64,000 nt of DNA from JAPOXR01 sp965221935 (GTDB lineage Bacteria > Pseudomonadota > Alphaproteobacteria > Rhodobacterales > Rhodobacteraceae): the NCBI GenBank assembly GCA_965221935.1, contig CBDCSZ010000078.1:248001-312000 (forward strand), in the 5' to 3' direction. The notes below the pieces were generated by a model. It had not been told where the DNA came from. It saw only the letters and a program-made list of their open reading frames with translations, and searched no databases. The translations under genes were made by a program, and so were the position numbers. Below, one piece after another: positions 35,137 to 44,751 of the stretch. Positions within the stretch are counted from its first letter, which is position 1. Each line of letters starts with the position of its first letter.

Positions 35137-36408
35137 ATGGCTGCGCTCGAAGGTGTTCGAATACTGGATTTCACGCATGTTCAGTCAGGCCCGACCTGCA
35201 CCCAACTGCTGGCCTGGCTCGGCGCTGACGTGATCAAGGTGGAGCGGCCGGGTGTCGGCGATGCGACGCGCAAACAGCTGGTGGATGTGCCGGGCGCCGA
35301 CAGCCTGTATTTCACTATGCTCAACCACAACAAGCGCTCGCTGACTCTCAACACCAAGAACGAATCTGGCAAGGAGGTCCTGACCAGGCTGATCGGCGAG
35401 TGCGATGTGCTGGTGGAGAATTTCGCTCCCGGCGCTCTGGACCGGATGGGTTTCGGCTGGGAACGGATCCAGGAGATCAATCCACGCATGATCATGGCGT
35501 CGGTGAAAGGGTTTGGACCCGGCAAGTATCAAGACTGCAAAGTCTATGAGAATGTCGCCCAGTGCGCCGGCGGCGCAGCCTCAACCACAGGTTTTCTCGG
35601 TGAGGTTCCGCTTGTGACCGGGGCCCAGATCGGCGATTCGGGCACCGGTCTGCATTTGGCGCTCGGCATCACCGCGGCGCTGCTGCAGCGGGAGCGCACC
35701 GGCAAGGGCCAGCGCGTGCTCGCGGCCATGCAGGACGGCGTTGTCAATCTCTGCCGGGTGAAACTCAGGGACCAGCAGCGTCTGCAGGCCGGCCCGCTGA
35801 CAGAATATTCCCAGTATGGAAAAGAGATTCCGTTCGGCGAGGCGACGCCGCGCGCCGGCAATGACTCGGGAGGCGGCCAGCCGGGAAAAATTTTGAAATG
35901 CAAGGGCTGGGAGAGGGACCCGGACGCGTACACCTACTTCATCACGCAGGCGGCGGTCTGGAAAAATATCTGCGATCTCATCTGCAAGCCGGAGTGGAAA
36001 GAAGATGAAGGCTATGCGACTCCGCCGGCGAGACTGCCAAAACTCGATGAGGTGTTTGACGCGATTGAAGAATGGACCAAGACCAAGACCAAATTCGAGG
36101 TCATGGACGCCTGCAATCCATTGAACATTCCAGCCGGCCCGATTCTGTCGATGAAAGAGATTTCTGAGGATGAGGGGCTGCGCGCGACCGGCACAATTGT
36201 GGAAGTCGATCATCCTGAGCGCGGCCGCTATGTTTCTGTGGGCTGTCCGATCAAACTGTCGGACTGCAGAGTTGAAGTCAAAAGGTCGCCGCTGCTTGGC
36301 GAGCACACCATCGAAATCCTGACGGATGTGCTGGGCTACAGCGGCGACAGTCTGGAACAGGTGCTCGACTCGGGCGCCGTCGGAGAACGGCCGCGGGCGG
36401 CTGAGTGA
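35137..36408 (+). CDS. frc: Formyl-CoA:oxalate CoA-transferase
   Basis: Class III CoA-transferase that moves CoA from formyl-CoA to oxalate. The 423-aa protein matches the E. coli YfdW/Frc pattern over its whole length: DFTHVQSGPTCTQLLAWLGA, KVERPGVGDATRKQL, where the catalytic Asp follows in LVDVPGADSLYFTMLNHNKR, and the later NLCRVKLRDQQRL and GGGQPGKILKCKGWERDP (a glycine-rich loop characteristic of Frc). ATG 35137 is chosen over the longer frame. It is the best-defined gene of the operon. Confidence 0.95.
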   Translation: MAALEGVRILDFTHVQSGPTCTQLLAWLGADVIKVERPGVGDATRKQLVDVPGADSLYFTMLNHNKRSLTLNTKNESGKEVLTRLIGECDVLVENFAPGALDRMGFGWERIQEINPRMIMASVKGFGPGKYQDCKVYENVAQCAGGAASTTGFLGEVPLVTGAQIGDSGTGLHLALGITAALLQRERTGKGQRVLAAMQDGVVNLCRVKLRDQQRLQAGPLTEYSQYGKEIPFGEATPRAGNDSGGGQPGKILKCKGWERDPDAYTYFITQAAVWKNICDLICKPEWKEDEGYATPPARLPKLDEVFDAIEEWTKTKTKFEVMDACNPLNIPAGPILSMKEISEDEGLRATGTIVEVDHPERGRYVSVGCPIKLSDCRVEVKRSPLLGEHTIEILTDVLGYSGDSLEQVLDSGAVGERPRAAE

Positions 36409-36426
36409 CACGGGCGAAGTGACGAA

Positions 36427-37350
36427 ATGCGTATCATCTTGATGGGGCAGCAGGCGTTTGGAAAGGCCGTGCTGGAACGATTGCTGACAGCCGGCGCCGA
36501 CGAGGTGAGTTCGGTCTATTGCGCGCCTGACAGGGAAGGGCGCCCAATGGATCCGTTGAAGGAAGCGGCGCTGGCCGCCGGTCTGCCGGTGCGGCAGCCG
36601 GCAGGATACAGGGACGCCGCGGCGCTTGAGGAAATGCGTTCCGATGACGCCGACCTGATGATTATGGCGTATGTGACGGTGTTTGTTCCGGAGGCGGCGC
36701 GCGATGTGCCGAAACGGGGCTCAATCTGCTTCCACCCGTCGCTTCTGCCGCTTCACCGGGGCCCCAGCTCAATCAATTGGCCCATCATTGGAGGTGCAGA
36801 AAAGACAGGTTTTTCATGGTTTTATCCGACTGACGGATTGGATGAGGGCGACATCCTGCTGCAGCAGGAATGCGTTATCGGACCGGATGACACGCTGGGC
36901 GATGTGTATTTCAAAAGGATCTTTCCCGCCGCCATCGAGTCCGTCGGCGAGGTCTGCGATCTGTTCAGGTCGGGGAATCCGCCGCGGCGGCGGCAGGATG
37001 AGGACGCGGCGACCTATGAAAGCTGGTGCCGGAAAGCGGATGTGGAGATCGACTGGTCGCAGCCAGCGGGGCGGGTGTACAATTTGATCCGGGGCAGCAA
37101 TCCGCAGCCCGGCGCGTGGACGCGTCACGACGGCAGTGAGTTGAAAATATTCGATTCGGAACGGGTTGAGGGCAGCGGTCAGCCGGGGCGCGTGACCGCG
37201 GTCGATGCGCAGGGCGTGACTGTCCAGGCCGGCGGCGGCCGCATACGCATAAAGCGGGTCCGCCCCGCCGCCGCCGGCAAGATTTCCGCCATCGACTGGG
37301 CCGGGAAATCTGCTATCGGGGCCGGCGCCGTACTTGGAGGACAGGTTTAG
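36427..37350 (+). CDS. Formyltransferase-fold protein, 10-formyl-THF dehydrogenase N-terminal-like
   Basis: A 307-aa protein of the methionyl-tRNA formyltransferase family, closest in pattern to the hydrolase/transferase domain of 10-formyltetrahydrofolate dehydrogenase. Key parts: ILMGQQAFGKAVLERL, GSICFHPSLLPLHRGPSSIN, with the catalytic histidine in FHPSLLP, and SWFYPTDGLDEGDILLQQE, with the catalytic aspartate. IRGSNPQPGAWT opens the C-terminal OB-fold. Between frc and fhs it could transfer a formyl group to or from tetrahydrofolate; hydrolysis of formyl-THF is the alternative. Confidence 0.85.
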   Translation: MRIILMGQQAFGKAVLERLLTAGADEVSSVYCAPDREGRPMDPLKEAALAAGLPVRQPAGYRDAAALEEMRSDDADLMIMAYVTVFVPEAARDVPKRGSICFHPSLLPLHRGPSSINWPIIGGAEKTGFSWFYPTDGLDEGDILLQQECVIGPDDTLGDVYFKRIFPAAIESVGEVCDLFRSGNPPRRRQDEDAATYESWCRKADVEIDWSQPAGRVYNLIRGSNPQPGAWTRHDGSELKIFDSERVEGSGQPGRVTAVDAQGVTVQAGGGRIRIKRVRPAAAGKISAIDWAGKSAIGAGAVLGGQV

Positions 37351-37369
37351 GAAACAACGGAAAGCAACC

Positions 37370-39040
37370 ATGGCCACAGACATCGAAATCGCCCGCAACG
37401 CGGTCAAACAGCCGATCCAGGAGATCGGCGCGAAGCTCGACATTCCGACCGGGCATCTGCTCCCCTTTGGACACGACAAGGCTAAGATTTCAGACGCTTT
37501 CATCAAATCCCTGAGCGGCCGGGACGATGGCGCGCTGATTCTTGTCACCGCGATCAATCCCACTCCCGCCGGCGAAGGCAAAACGACGACGACAGTCGGA
37601 CTCGGGGACGGTTTGAACCGCATCGGCAAGAGGGCCGCGATCTGTATCCGCGAAGCATCGCTCGGACCCTGTTTCGGCATGAAGGGCGGCGCGGCGGGCG
37701 GCGGACATGCGCAAGTCGTGCCCATGGAGGACATGAACCTGCATTTCACCGGTGATTTTCACGCCATCACTTCGGCCCACAATCTGCTGTCTGCGATGAT
37801 CGACAACCATGTCTATTGGGGCAACGGGCTCGGGATTGACAATCGGCGGATCGCATGGCGCCGGGTCATGGATATGAATGACCGCGCCCTGCGCCAGATC
37901 GCCTGCAGCCTCGGCGGCGTTGCCAATGGATTCCCGAGGGAGGCCGGGTTTGACATCACCGTGGCGTCTGAGGTGATGGCCATACTTTGCCTGTCTTCCG
38001 ATCTTGACGATCTGCGCCGGCGTCTCGGTGATATCATTGTCGCCTACCGGCGGGACCGCAGCCCGGTCTATTGCCGCGATGTCAACGCGGACGGCGCAAT
38101 GACCGTTCTGCTGCAGCAGGCGATGCAGCCGAATCTCGTCCAGACGCTGGAGAACAACCCGGCATTTGTGCACGGCGGCCCGTTCGCGAACATCGCCCAT
38201 GGCTGCAATTCGGTGATTGCAACGCGCACTGCCCTGAAACTTGCCGACTATGTCGTCACCGAAGCCGGCTTCGGCGCCGATCTCGGCGCAGAGAAATTCC
38301 TCAACATCAAATGCCGCCAGGCGGGTCTTTCGCCGAAAGCTGTGGTGATCGTGGCGACCGTCAGGGCGCTGAAGATGAATGGCGGCGTGGCGCGCGGCGA
38401 TTTGGGCGCGGAAAATGTGGAAGCGGTCCGCCGCGGCTGCGTCAATCTTGGCAGGCACATCGAAAACATCGCGAAATTCGGGGTTCCCGCAGTGGTCGCG
38501 ATCAATCATTTCGTCTCCGACTCCGATGCCGAAGTCGCTTCAGTCAGGGAATACACGGCGGAGAAAGGCACCGAGGCGATTCTCTGCCGCCACTGGGAGC
38601 TCGGTTCCGCCGGCACTGAGGAGCTGGCGCGGCGTGTGGTGGATATTGTGGACGGAGGCCGAGCGAATTATGCTCCGCTGTACGCAAGTGACCTCGGACT
38701 CATGGATAAAATCGAGACAATCGCCCGCGAAATCTACCATGCCGGTGAAGTGGCGGCTGACCGCAAAATCACCGATCAGCTGAAACAGTGGGAAGATGCC
38801 GGATATGGGGAACTGCCGGTGTGCATGGCCAAGACCCAGTACAGTTTCTCAACCGATCCAAACGCGCGCGGCGCGCCCAGCGGCCACACCATACCGATTC
38901 GCGAAGTCAGACTGTCAGCCGGAGCCGGTTTCGTGGTGGCGATCTGCGGCGAAATCATGACCATGCCGGGCCTTCCCCGCAGACCGGCGGCCGAGGCGAT
39001 CGGGCTGAATGAGGCGGGGCATGTTGAAGGCCTGTTCTGA
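37370..39040 (+). CDS. fhs: Formate-tetrahydrofolate ligase
   Basis: ATP-dependent ligase making 10-formyl-THF from formate and THF. The 556-aa protein is of normal length. It has the P-loop-like NPTPAGEGKTTTTVGLGDGL, the REASLGPCFGMKGGAAGGGH signature and NLHFTGDFHAITSAHNLLSA. The start is ATG 37370 (MATDIEIARNAV); a further 12 codons are open upstream and overlap the preceding gene. It captures formate from the oxalate route into one-carbon metabolism. Confidence 0.97.
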   Translation: MATDIEIARNAVKQPIQEIGAKLDIPTGHLLPFGHDKAKISDAFIKSLSGRDDGALILVTAINPTPAGEGKTTTTVGLGDGLNRIGKRAAICIREASLGPCFGMKGGAAGGGHAQVVPMEDMNLHFTGDFHAITSAHNLLSAMIDNHVYWGNGLGIDNRRIAWRRVMDMNDRALRQIACSLGGVANGFPREAGFDITVASEVMAILCLSSDLDDLRRRLGDIIVAYRRDRSPVYCRDVNADGAMTVLLQQAMQPNLVQTLENNPAFVHGGPFANIAHGCNSVIATRTALKLADYVVTEAGFGADLGAEKFLNIKCRQAGLSPKAVVIVATVRALKMNGGVARGDLGAENVEAVRRGCVNLGRHIENIAKFGVPAVVAINHFVSDSDAEVASVREYTAEKGTEAILCRHWELGSAGTEELARRVVDIVDGGRANYAPLYASDLGLMDKIETIAREIYHAGEVAADRKITDQLKQWEDAGYGELPVCMAKTQYSFSTDPNARGAPSGHTIPIREVRLSAGAGFVVAICGEIMTMPGLPRRPAAEAIGLNEAGHVEGLF

Positions 39041-39168
39041 TGAGGCGGCGGACAGGGCCGGATTCTGCGGGAGGCAGACACCATCGAGCGGAGAGTCAGC
39101 AAATGCCGCGCAAGCGGCCACAACCAGGCGGCTGAGTGTTTGCCGCCGCAACTAAGGGAGTTATACCA

Positions 39169-40137
39169 ATGAGACCTTTCAAGAGTTTGGCCTTTGGCCT
39201 TGCCGCGTTGGGCGCATCGTTTGCGGTACACTCAGCGCAGGCGTTTGAACCCACCAAGCCGATCGAGTTTGTGATCATGGCTGGCAAGGGCGGCGGCGCC
39301 GACAAAATGGCGCGGCTCATGCAGAGCATCGTTGAATCCAACGGATTCGCTTCGCGGCCGCTGGTCCCGACCAACAAGAGCGGCGGTTCCGGCGCGGAAG
39401 CGTTGGTGGCCATGAAAAGCACGGCCGATCCTGACCACGCGATCATGGTGACGCTGAATTCCTTCTTCACCACGCCGCTGCGTCAGCCGGGTCTTGATGT
39501 TGACATCATGACTTTTGCCCCTGTCGGAAGGATGGCGGAAGACACTTTTGTCCTGTGGGTGCATAAGGATGAGGGAATCTCCACTTTTGACGAATTCCTC
39601 GCTGAAGCCAAAGCGCGCGGCTCCGACTGGGTTATGGGCGGCACCGGCAGTGCGCAGGAAGACCAGATCATCACCAACTATCTGAACGACGCGTTCGGGC
39701 TGGAAATGAAATACATTCCGTACAAGGGCGGCGGCGCAGTGGCCAAGGACCTGGCCGGGCGCCAGATCACATCCTCGGTGAACAACCCGTCCGAAGCCTT
39801 GGGATTCTGGGAGTCCGGCGATGTCGTGGCGCTGGTGGCATTCACCGACGAACGCCTGCCGATGTTCCCCGATGTGCCGACGCTGCACGAAAGCGGAGGT
39901 GATTTTTCCTACTACATGCAGCGCGCTGTCGTTGGGGCGCCCGGCATGTCGGACGAAGCGCTGGCCTACTATACTGACCTCTTCGACAAGGTTTACCAGT
40001 CGGACGAATGGCAGGAGTACAAGTCCAGCAAATCGCTGCTTGGCGAGTATCTCAACGGCCAGGGGCTGAAGGATTATTGGCAGGTTCAGCGTGACCGGCA
40101 CACGACAATCCTGAAGGCATCCGGCGATATCAAGTAA
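39169..40137 (+). CDS. Tripartite tricarboxylate transporter solute-binding protein (TctC/Bug family)
   Basis: Periplasmic binding protein for the small and large membrane subunits encoded next. The 322-aa precursor has a signal peptide (FKSLAFGLAALGASFAVHSA, cleavage after about residue 22, before FEPTKPIEFV). AGKGGGADKMARLMQSIVE is the conserved Bug N-terminal ligand loop, and KYIPYKGGGAVAKDLAGRQI is a family signature. ATG 39169 follows a GGAG site. The ligand is likely a carboxylate; in this operon oxalate or a related acid is plausible. Confidence 0.92.
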   Translation: MRPFKSLAFGLAALGASFAVHSAQAFEPTKPIEFVIMAGKGGGADKMARLMQSIVESNGFASRPLVPTNKSGGSGAEALVAMKSTADPDHAIMVTLNSFFTTPLRQPGLDVDIMTFAPVGRMAEDTFVLWVHKDEGISTFDEFLAEAKARGSDWVMGGTGSAQEDQIITNYLNDAFGLEMKYIPYKGGGAVAKDLAGRQITSSVNNPSEALGFWESGDVVALVAFTDERLPMFPDVPTLHESGGDFSYYMQRAVVGAPGMSDEALAYYTDLFDKVYQSDEWQEYKSSKSLLGEYLNGQGLKDYWQVQRDRHTTILKASGDIK

Positions 40138-40174
40138 CCGACGCTCATTTTCTCCGGCTGGAGAGGGCAGCGGC

Positions 40175-40708
40175 ATGCGCATCGCCGAATTGGTGACAGC
40201 GATCCTGATTGCCCTCTCTTCTTTGTATCTGATGTGGAAGAGCGGTGAGGGTCCGTCATGGGACCCCACCGCAGTCCGTTATGCGAATATCGGCATCAAT
40301 GTGGACAATGCCGGTCCGGGAAGCGGATTCTGGCCATTCTGGCTTTCGCTGGCGATGCTGATCGCTGCGTTTGTGGTGGCGGTGAACTGGTATTTTCGCA
40401 AAACGCCGGAATCGCGATCAGACAAACCGTTTCTCGATTCCTACGGCAAACGGATGGTTGTGACCGTCGGCGGCGGGCTGGTCGGGTTTCTCGGATTGAT
40501 TCATTTCGTTGGATTCTACGGCGCGATCCCGCTGTTTTTGTTTTACTTTATTTTCTTCATCGGCCGTCACTCGCTGTTTCTTGCGGTTGCAATCGCAGCA
40601 GCGGTGCCGGTGTTTTGTTTCTTCTTCTTTGACGTGGCGATGCGGATTGTGCTGCCTAAGGGCCATTTGGAGCCATTGTTCATCCCGCTCTACGCAATCT
40701 TCCTGTAG
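40175..40708 (+). CDS. Tripartite tricarboxylate transporter, TctB-type small subunit
   Basis: A 177-aa membrane protein with four hydrophobic helices (starting about residues 4, 57, 92 and 122). The segment NAGPGSGFWPFWLSLAMLIA is the conserved TctB motif. It lies between the binding protein and the TctA-like subunit, 37 and 79 bp away. Sequence of TctB proteins varies strongly; topology, motif and position support the call. Confidence 0.88.
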   Translation: MRIAELVTAILIALSSLYLMWKSGEGPSWDPTAVRYANIGINVDNAGPGSGFWPFWLSLAMLIAAFVVAVNWYFRKTPESRSDKPFLDSYGKRMVVTVGGGLVGFLGLIHFVGFYGAIPLFLFYFIFFIGRHSLFLAVAIAAAVPVFCFFFFDVAMRIVLPKGHLEPLFIPLYAIFL

Positions 40709-40787
40709 GCCGGGACGTGCGGCAGTTCGGTTTCATCGTCAGGATTTCGGCCGGCGGAGCCGTTGATCCCTGGGGCAAGGGTGCGTC

Positions 40788-42323
40788 ATGGAAGTGATTG
40801 TCCTTTTGGCCGACGGGATTTTTGCGGCTCTGCAGCCGCTCAATCTCGGCCTGGCACTGCTCGGCGTGGTGATCGGCCTGTTTGTCGGCGCGATGCCTGG
40901 ACTCGGTTCGGTGAACGGTGTCGCGATTCTGCTGCCTTTCACATTTGTCATCTACCAGTTCACGGGAACGGCGTCATCGCCGATGATCTTCTTGGCGGCG
41001 ATCTATTACGGGGCGATGTACGGCGGCGCGATCTCGTCGATCACGCTCGGCATCCCCGGCGCATCGACGGCGGTGGCGACGACCTTTGACGGCAGGCCGC
41101 TGGCGCTGCAGGGTAAGGCCGACCGGGCGCTGGTCATCGCTGCGGTGGCCTCCTTTGTCGGCGGCACGGTGTCGACGCTGCTCTTCACCGGTGCCGCTCC
41201 ATTGCTGGCTTCGGTGGCGCTGAAATTCGGCAATCCGGAAATCTTTGCCCTTATGCTGCTTGCCTTCGCCACATTTGTCGGGCTCGGCGGCGACGATATT
41301 CCAAAGACGCTGATCTCGATTTGTCTCGGCCTTATCCTTTCAGCGGTCGGATTCGATATCATTTCCGGCGCGCCGCGCCTTCTCATTATGGATTCGACGG
41401 CCTGGTTCAGCCGCGGCATACAGTTTTTGGTGCTGGCGATCGGGGTCTACGGAATCGGCGAGATGCTGTGGACCGTCAATTCGACGCGTTACAAGACCGA
41501 AATGACTGAGGCGACAATCACACTGCGCCGGGTCCGGGAGGCCTTGTCCGGGGCCGCGGAGGCGTGGAAGGGCACGCTGATTGGGTCTCTGCTCGGCTTT
41601 TTTGTCGGCATCCTGCCGGCGGCGGGGGCCACGCCGGGTTCGCTGATGGCCTATGGCGTTGCCAAAATGGTGTCGAAGGACAAATCAAAGTTTGGCAAGG
41701 GCGAGCCGGACGGGATCGCGGCTCCGGAGTCCGCGAACAACTCGGCGTCAACGGGGGCCATGCTGCCGATGATGACACTCGGCATTCCGGGATCGCCGAC
41801 CACCGCAGTGCTGTTGGCGGGAATGGTGATTTGGGGACTGACGCCCGGACCGCGGCTGTTCACCGATCAGCCGGATTTTGTCTGGCCGCTCATTGGTTCA
41901 TTTTACGTATCCAATGTCATCGCCGTGGTGGTCAATCTTGCGTTCATCCCGCTGTTTCTGCGCGTGCTGCGAATGCCGTTCACCATCCTGGCGTCGCTGA
42001 TCTTTGTGCTGTCGGTCGTCGGCGTCTATGCCGCCTATCAGAACATCTACGATGTGTGGCTGATGCTTTTCTTCGGCATCGGCGCATTTTTCCTGCGGCT
42101 CTTGAACTATCCGCTGGCCCCGGCAGTGCTGGCCATCGTTCTGGGGCCGATCGCCGAACCGACTCTCAGGCAGTCGCTGATACTGTCCGACGGAAGCTGG
42201 ATGATTTTCCTGACCCGTCCGATCGCAGGCCCGATCACAGTGGTTGCGATCGTTTTGATCCTGCTGCCGCTTTTCGGTGTCATCCGGCTGCAGCTCCGGA
42301 AATCGTCACAGAAAGGCGGCTGA
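40788..42323 (+). CDS. Tripartite tricarboxylate transporter, TctA-type large subunit
   Basis: A 511-aa membrane protein with about 11-12 helices. The family motifs are NLGLALLGVVIGLFVGAMPG near the N-terminus, AIYYGAMYGGAISSITLGIP and, in the second half, GFFVGILPAAGATPGSLMAY and TLGIPGSPTTAVLLAGMV. The glycine/proline-rich repeats in both halves are characteristic of TctA. It closes the oxalate/one-carbon and transporter block; a weak AGCCGT-attgaa-ACGGCT-like hairpin follows near 42324. Confidence 0.94.
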   Translation: MEVIVLLADGIFAALQPLNLGLALLGVVIGLFVGAMPGLGSVNGVAILLPFTFVIYQFTGTASSPMIFLAAIYYGAMYGGAISSITLGIPGASTAVATTFDGRPLALQGKADRALVIAAVASFVGGTVSTLLFTGAAPLLASVALKFGNPEIFALMLLAFATFVGLGGDDIPKTLISICLGLILSAVGFDIISGAPRLLIMDSTAWFSRGIQFLVLAIGVYGIGEMLWTVNSTRYKTEMTEATITLRRVREALSGAAEAWKGTLIGSLLGFFVGILPAAGATPGSLMAYGVAKMVSKDKSKFGKGEPDGIAAPESANNSASTGAMLPMMTLGIPGSPTTAVLLAGMVIWGLTPGPRLFTDQPDFVWPLIGSFYVSNVIAVVVNLAFIPLFLRVLRMPFTILASLIFVLSVVGVYAAYQNIYDVWLMLFFGIGAFFLRLLNYPLAPAVLAIVLGPIAEPTLRQSLILSDGSWMIFLTRPIAGPITVVAIVLILLPLFGVIRLQLRKSSQKGG

Positions 42324-42536
42324 AGCCGTATTGAAACGGCTGGGCGCCGGAATTCACCGCTGCCGGCATAGAAGGAAGGCGCCGAACACACCCTTCGCCG
42401 CGCGGCGGCCGCAAACTGAGAACACAGCACGGAACCGTCTTCTGAACCCTGGCGTCCCGGGACTGGCGCATGCGCCTCGGGCGGAGCGCCGGCGTATGCA
42501 GCTCTTCTCCGGCGAGATTTGCCGCGGTTCCGCACA
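42324..42536. other. Short gap between tctA-like gene and gcrA
   Basis: About 210 bp between the convergent ends of the TctA-like gene and gcrA. It contains the hairpin AGCCGT/ACGGCT at 42324-42342 without a T-run and no credible gene; open frames here are shadows. Confidence 0.5.
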
Positions 42537-43115
42537 TCACCGGCGTGTGAAACTGATCAGGTCCGGTTTGCGCTGAATCTTGCGGTCGCGGCGCGGCGTG
42601 ATGGGCTGCGACGCAATCGTGCCGTGCGCGTCGCAATAGGGTTTGCCGGGACTGCTCGGCAGCCCGCAAAACCAGAATTCGCTGGTTGCCGGATCGCCGA
42701 TTGGCCATTTGCAGGTTCGTTCCGTGAGTTCCATCAATCTCAGCTTGAGCGACGATTCTTCGGCGCGCCTGGCGTTGGCAAGGTCGCTTGCCGGATCGTG
42801 CTCGTCAGCATCCGCTTCGCCCTCCTCATCGGCGGCGTCGTCAACTTCGTCCCTGCGTTCTTCGCTGTCGGCGGATTTGGCCTCCGCCGGTGCCGGATCC
42901 CTGGTCTCCGCCCGATCGGAAACCGAAGAATCGCTGGATTCCGGGGCGGCGACACTTCGGTTGCTGTTGGATTTGTTTGACAGCCCAAGCCGGTAGATTT
43001 TTCCGATGACCGCATTTCGGCTTACGCCGCCGAGCTTGACCGCGATCTCCGCCGAAGGCGTGCCATCCGCCCAAAGCTGTTTTAAGATTTCGACCCGATC
43101 TTCCGTCCAAGGCAT
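42537..43115 (-). CDS. gcrA: GcrA cell cycle regulator
   Basis: Alphaproteobacterial transcription factor that works with sigma70 at CcrM-methylated promoters. The N-terminal DNA-binding part is MPWTEDRVEILKQLWADGTP and LGGVSRNAVIGKIYRLGLS. A long acidic linker (about 50-125, rich in D/E/A) follows, then the C-terminal sigma-binding part CKWPIGDPATSEFWFCGLPS with CDAHG. I prefer ATG 43115, six bases after an AGGAG site; ATG 43121 directly touches that site. 192 aa. Confidence 0.93.
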   Translation of the reverse strand: MPWTEDRVEILKQLWADGTPSAEIAVKLGGVSRNAVIGKIYRLGLSNKSNSNRSVAAPESSDSSVSDRAETRDPAPAEAKSADSEERRDEVDDAADEEGEADADEHDPASDLANARRAEESSLKLRLMELTERTCKWPIGDPATSEFWFCGLPSSPGKPYCDAHGTIASQPITPRRDRKIQRKPDLISFTRR

Positions 43116-43421
43116 TTGCATCTCCTGTCTGAGCCGCCCAAACTCCGCAGTTCCGGCTGCTGTTGCATAGATAAAGCAGGCTCCGAAGCATTCAAGCCCA
43201 ATGCGCAATTATACGGCGCCGCGGGCTGGCGGCCGGTTGGGAAACAATTCCGCAATCGGATTTGAGTCGGAAGGCGTCTTCCGGCACGTCTGTGTTCGGT
43301 GCGGTCCGGGAACAGGCTTGACTGGAACCGGCAGTTAAACCCGGCATGCGCAACTTGCCGGACCGGGACCTTTCAGCGCCTCCGCCTGGCGGCTGACGGC
43401 AGCAATGTCCGTTGCGGGGTG

Positions 43422-43447
43422 AAAAAAACCCGCTCAAACACAGCGGG
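43422..43447 (-). terminator. Rho-independent terminator, minus strand, without an obvious gene
   Basis: In the minus-strand sense CCCGCT, loop gtgtttg, AGCGGG, then seven T's (43422-43428). This is the classic intrinsic terminator pattern. No minus-strand gene ends here: the only upstream DNA on that strand is the 130 bp before argD and argD itself, which is on the other strand. It may end a small RNA or antisense transcript. Confidence 0.65.
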
Positions 43448-43516
43448 CTCACCGGAAAATCGTGTAATGCAGGCCTGTCAAATGGTTTTACGCAGGATGA
43501 ATTGGTCAAAAACGGT

Positions 43517-43544
43517 TTGACTTGCGTCCGGCAAAATTGATACC
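43517..43544 (+). promoter_or_regulatory. Weak candidate promoter of argD-argF
   Basis: TTGACT at 43517-43522 and GATACC at 43539-43544, 16 bp apart, about 30 bp before the argD start. The -10 match is poor. Confidence 0.3.
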
Positions 43545-43574
43545 GCTCCGGTTTTTGCGGCTTGGAGAATCTGG

Positions 43575-44751
43575 ATGAGCACTCCTGTCATGCCAACCTA
43601 TGCGCGGGCCCCGATGGCGTTCGTGAAAGGAGAGGGCAGCTGGCTGGTCGATACCGAAGGGCGGCGCTGGCTGGACGCCGGCGGCGGCATTGCGGTCAAC
43701 ATACTTGGACACGCTCACCCGCAGCTGGTCGCCGCGCTGACCGAACAGGCCGGCGAATTGTGGCACACATCGAATCTTTACCGGATCCCTGAACAGGAAC
43801 GACTGGCCGGGATTCTGGTGGAAAGGACGTTCGCGGACACAGTGTTCTTCACCAATTCAGGCACCGAAGCCTGCGAGGCCGCGGTGAAGCTGGCCCGCCG
43901 CTTCTGGCACGCCGAAGGCGAGACACACCGCAATGAAATCATCGCATTGAAGTCGTCGTTCCACGGCCGGACACTCGCCATGATTTCCGCCGCCGGCTCG
44001 AAGGCGCACACCGAAGGATTCGGCCCGCTGCTGCCCGGATTTGTCCAGGTTGAACCGGGAGACATCGGCGCTGTCGCGGCGGCGGTGAACGAACGCACTG
44101 CGGCGGTGATCGCCGAGCCAATCATCGGCGAAGGCGGAATTGTGCCGCTTTCCGACGCATTTCTCGCTTCGCTTCGGGATTTGTGCGACGAGACCGGAAG
44201 TCTGCTCATTCTCGACGAAATCCAATGCGGAATGGGCCGGACCGGCCGGCTGTTCGCGCATGAATGGTCCGGCATCAGGCCGGACATCATGGCGATCGCC
44301 AAAGGGATCGGAGGCGGGTTTCCTCTTGGCGCCTGTCTGGCGACTGCGGATGCGGCGAAGGGAATGACAGCGGGAACGCACGGTTCCACCTTTGGCGGCA
44401 ATCCGCTGGCCTGCAGGGTCGGACGCGAAGTGCTGGCGATTGTCGATCAAGAGGAGTTTCTGGCCGGTGTCAGAAAGAAGGCGGGTCTCCTTCGCCAGCG
44501 GCTGGAGTCCATTGTGGCGACGAATTCCGATATTTTTTCTGAGGTCAGGGGAGTCGGTCTGATGCTGGGGCTGGTCTGCCGGGCGGCAAATATGGATGTC
44601 ATCCAGGCCGGGTACGATCAAGGCCTGCTGCTGGTCCCCGCCGGCGGCAATGTGGCCCGCATCCTGCCGCCGCTCAATATCACTGAGGATGAGCTCAGCA
44701 GCGTGTGTGACCGAATTGACGCGGCCGCCGCGGCGCTCAGAACAAGCGAAA

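Larger units (their letters stand above)
43116..43574. other. Intergenic region between divergent gcrA and argD
   Basis: About 460 bp. It must hold the gcrA promoter on the minus strand and the argD promoter on the plus strand. It contains a strong hairpin with T-run in the minus-strand sense (43422-43447, listed separately) and, just upstream of that on the minus strand, a TTGACA (43475-43480 region). No protein gene is credible. Confidence 0.5.
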
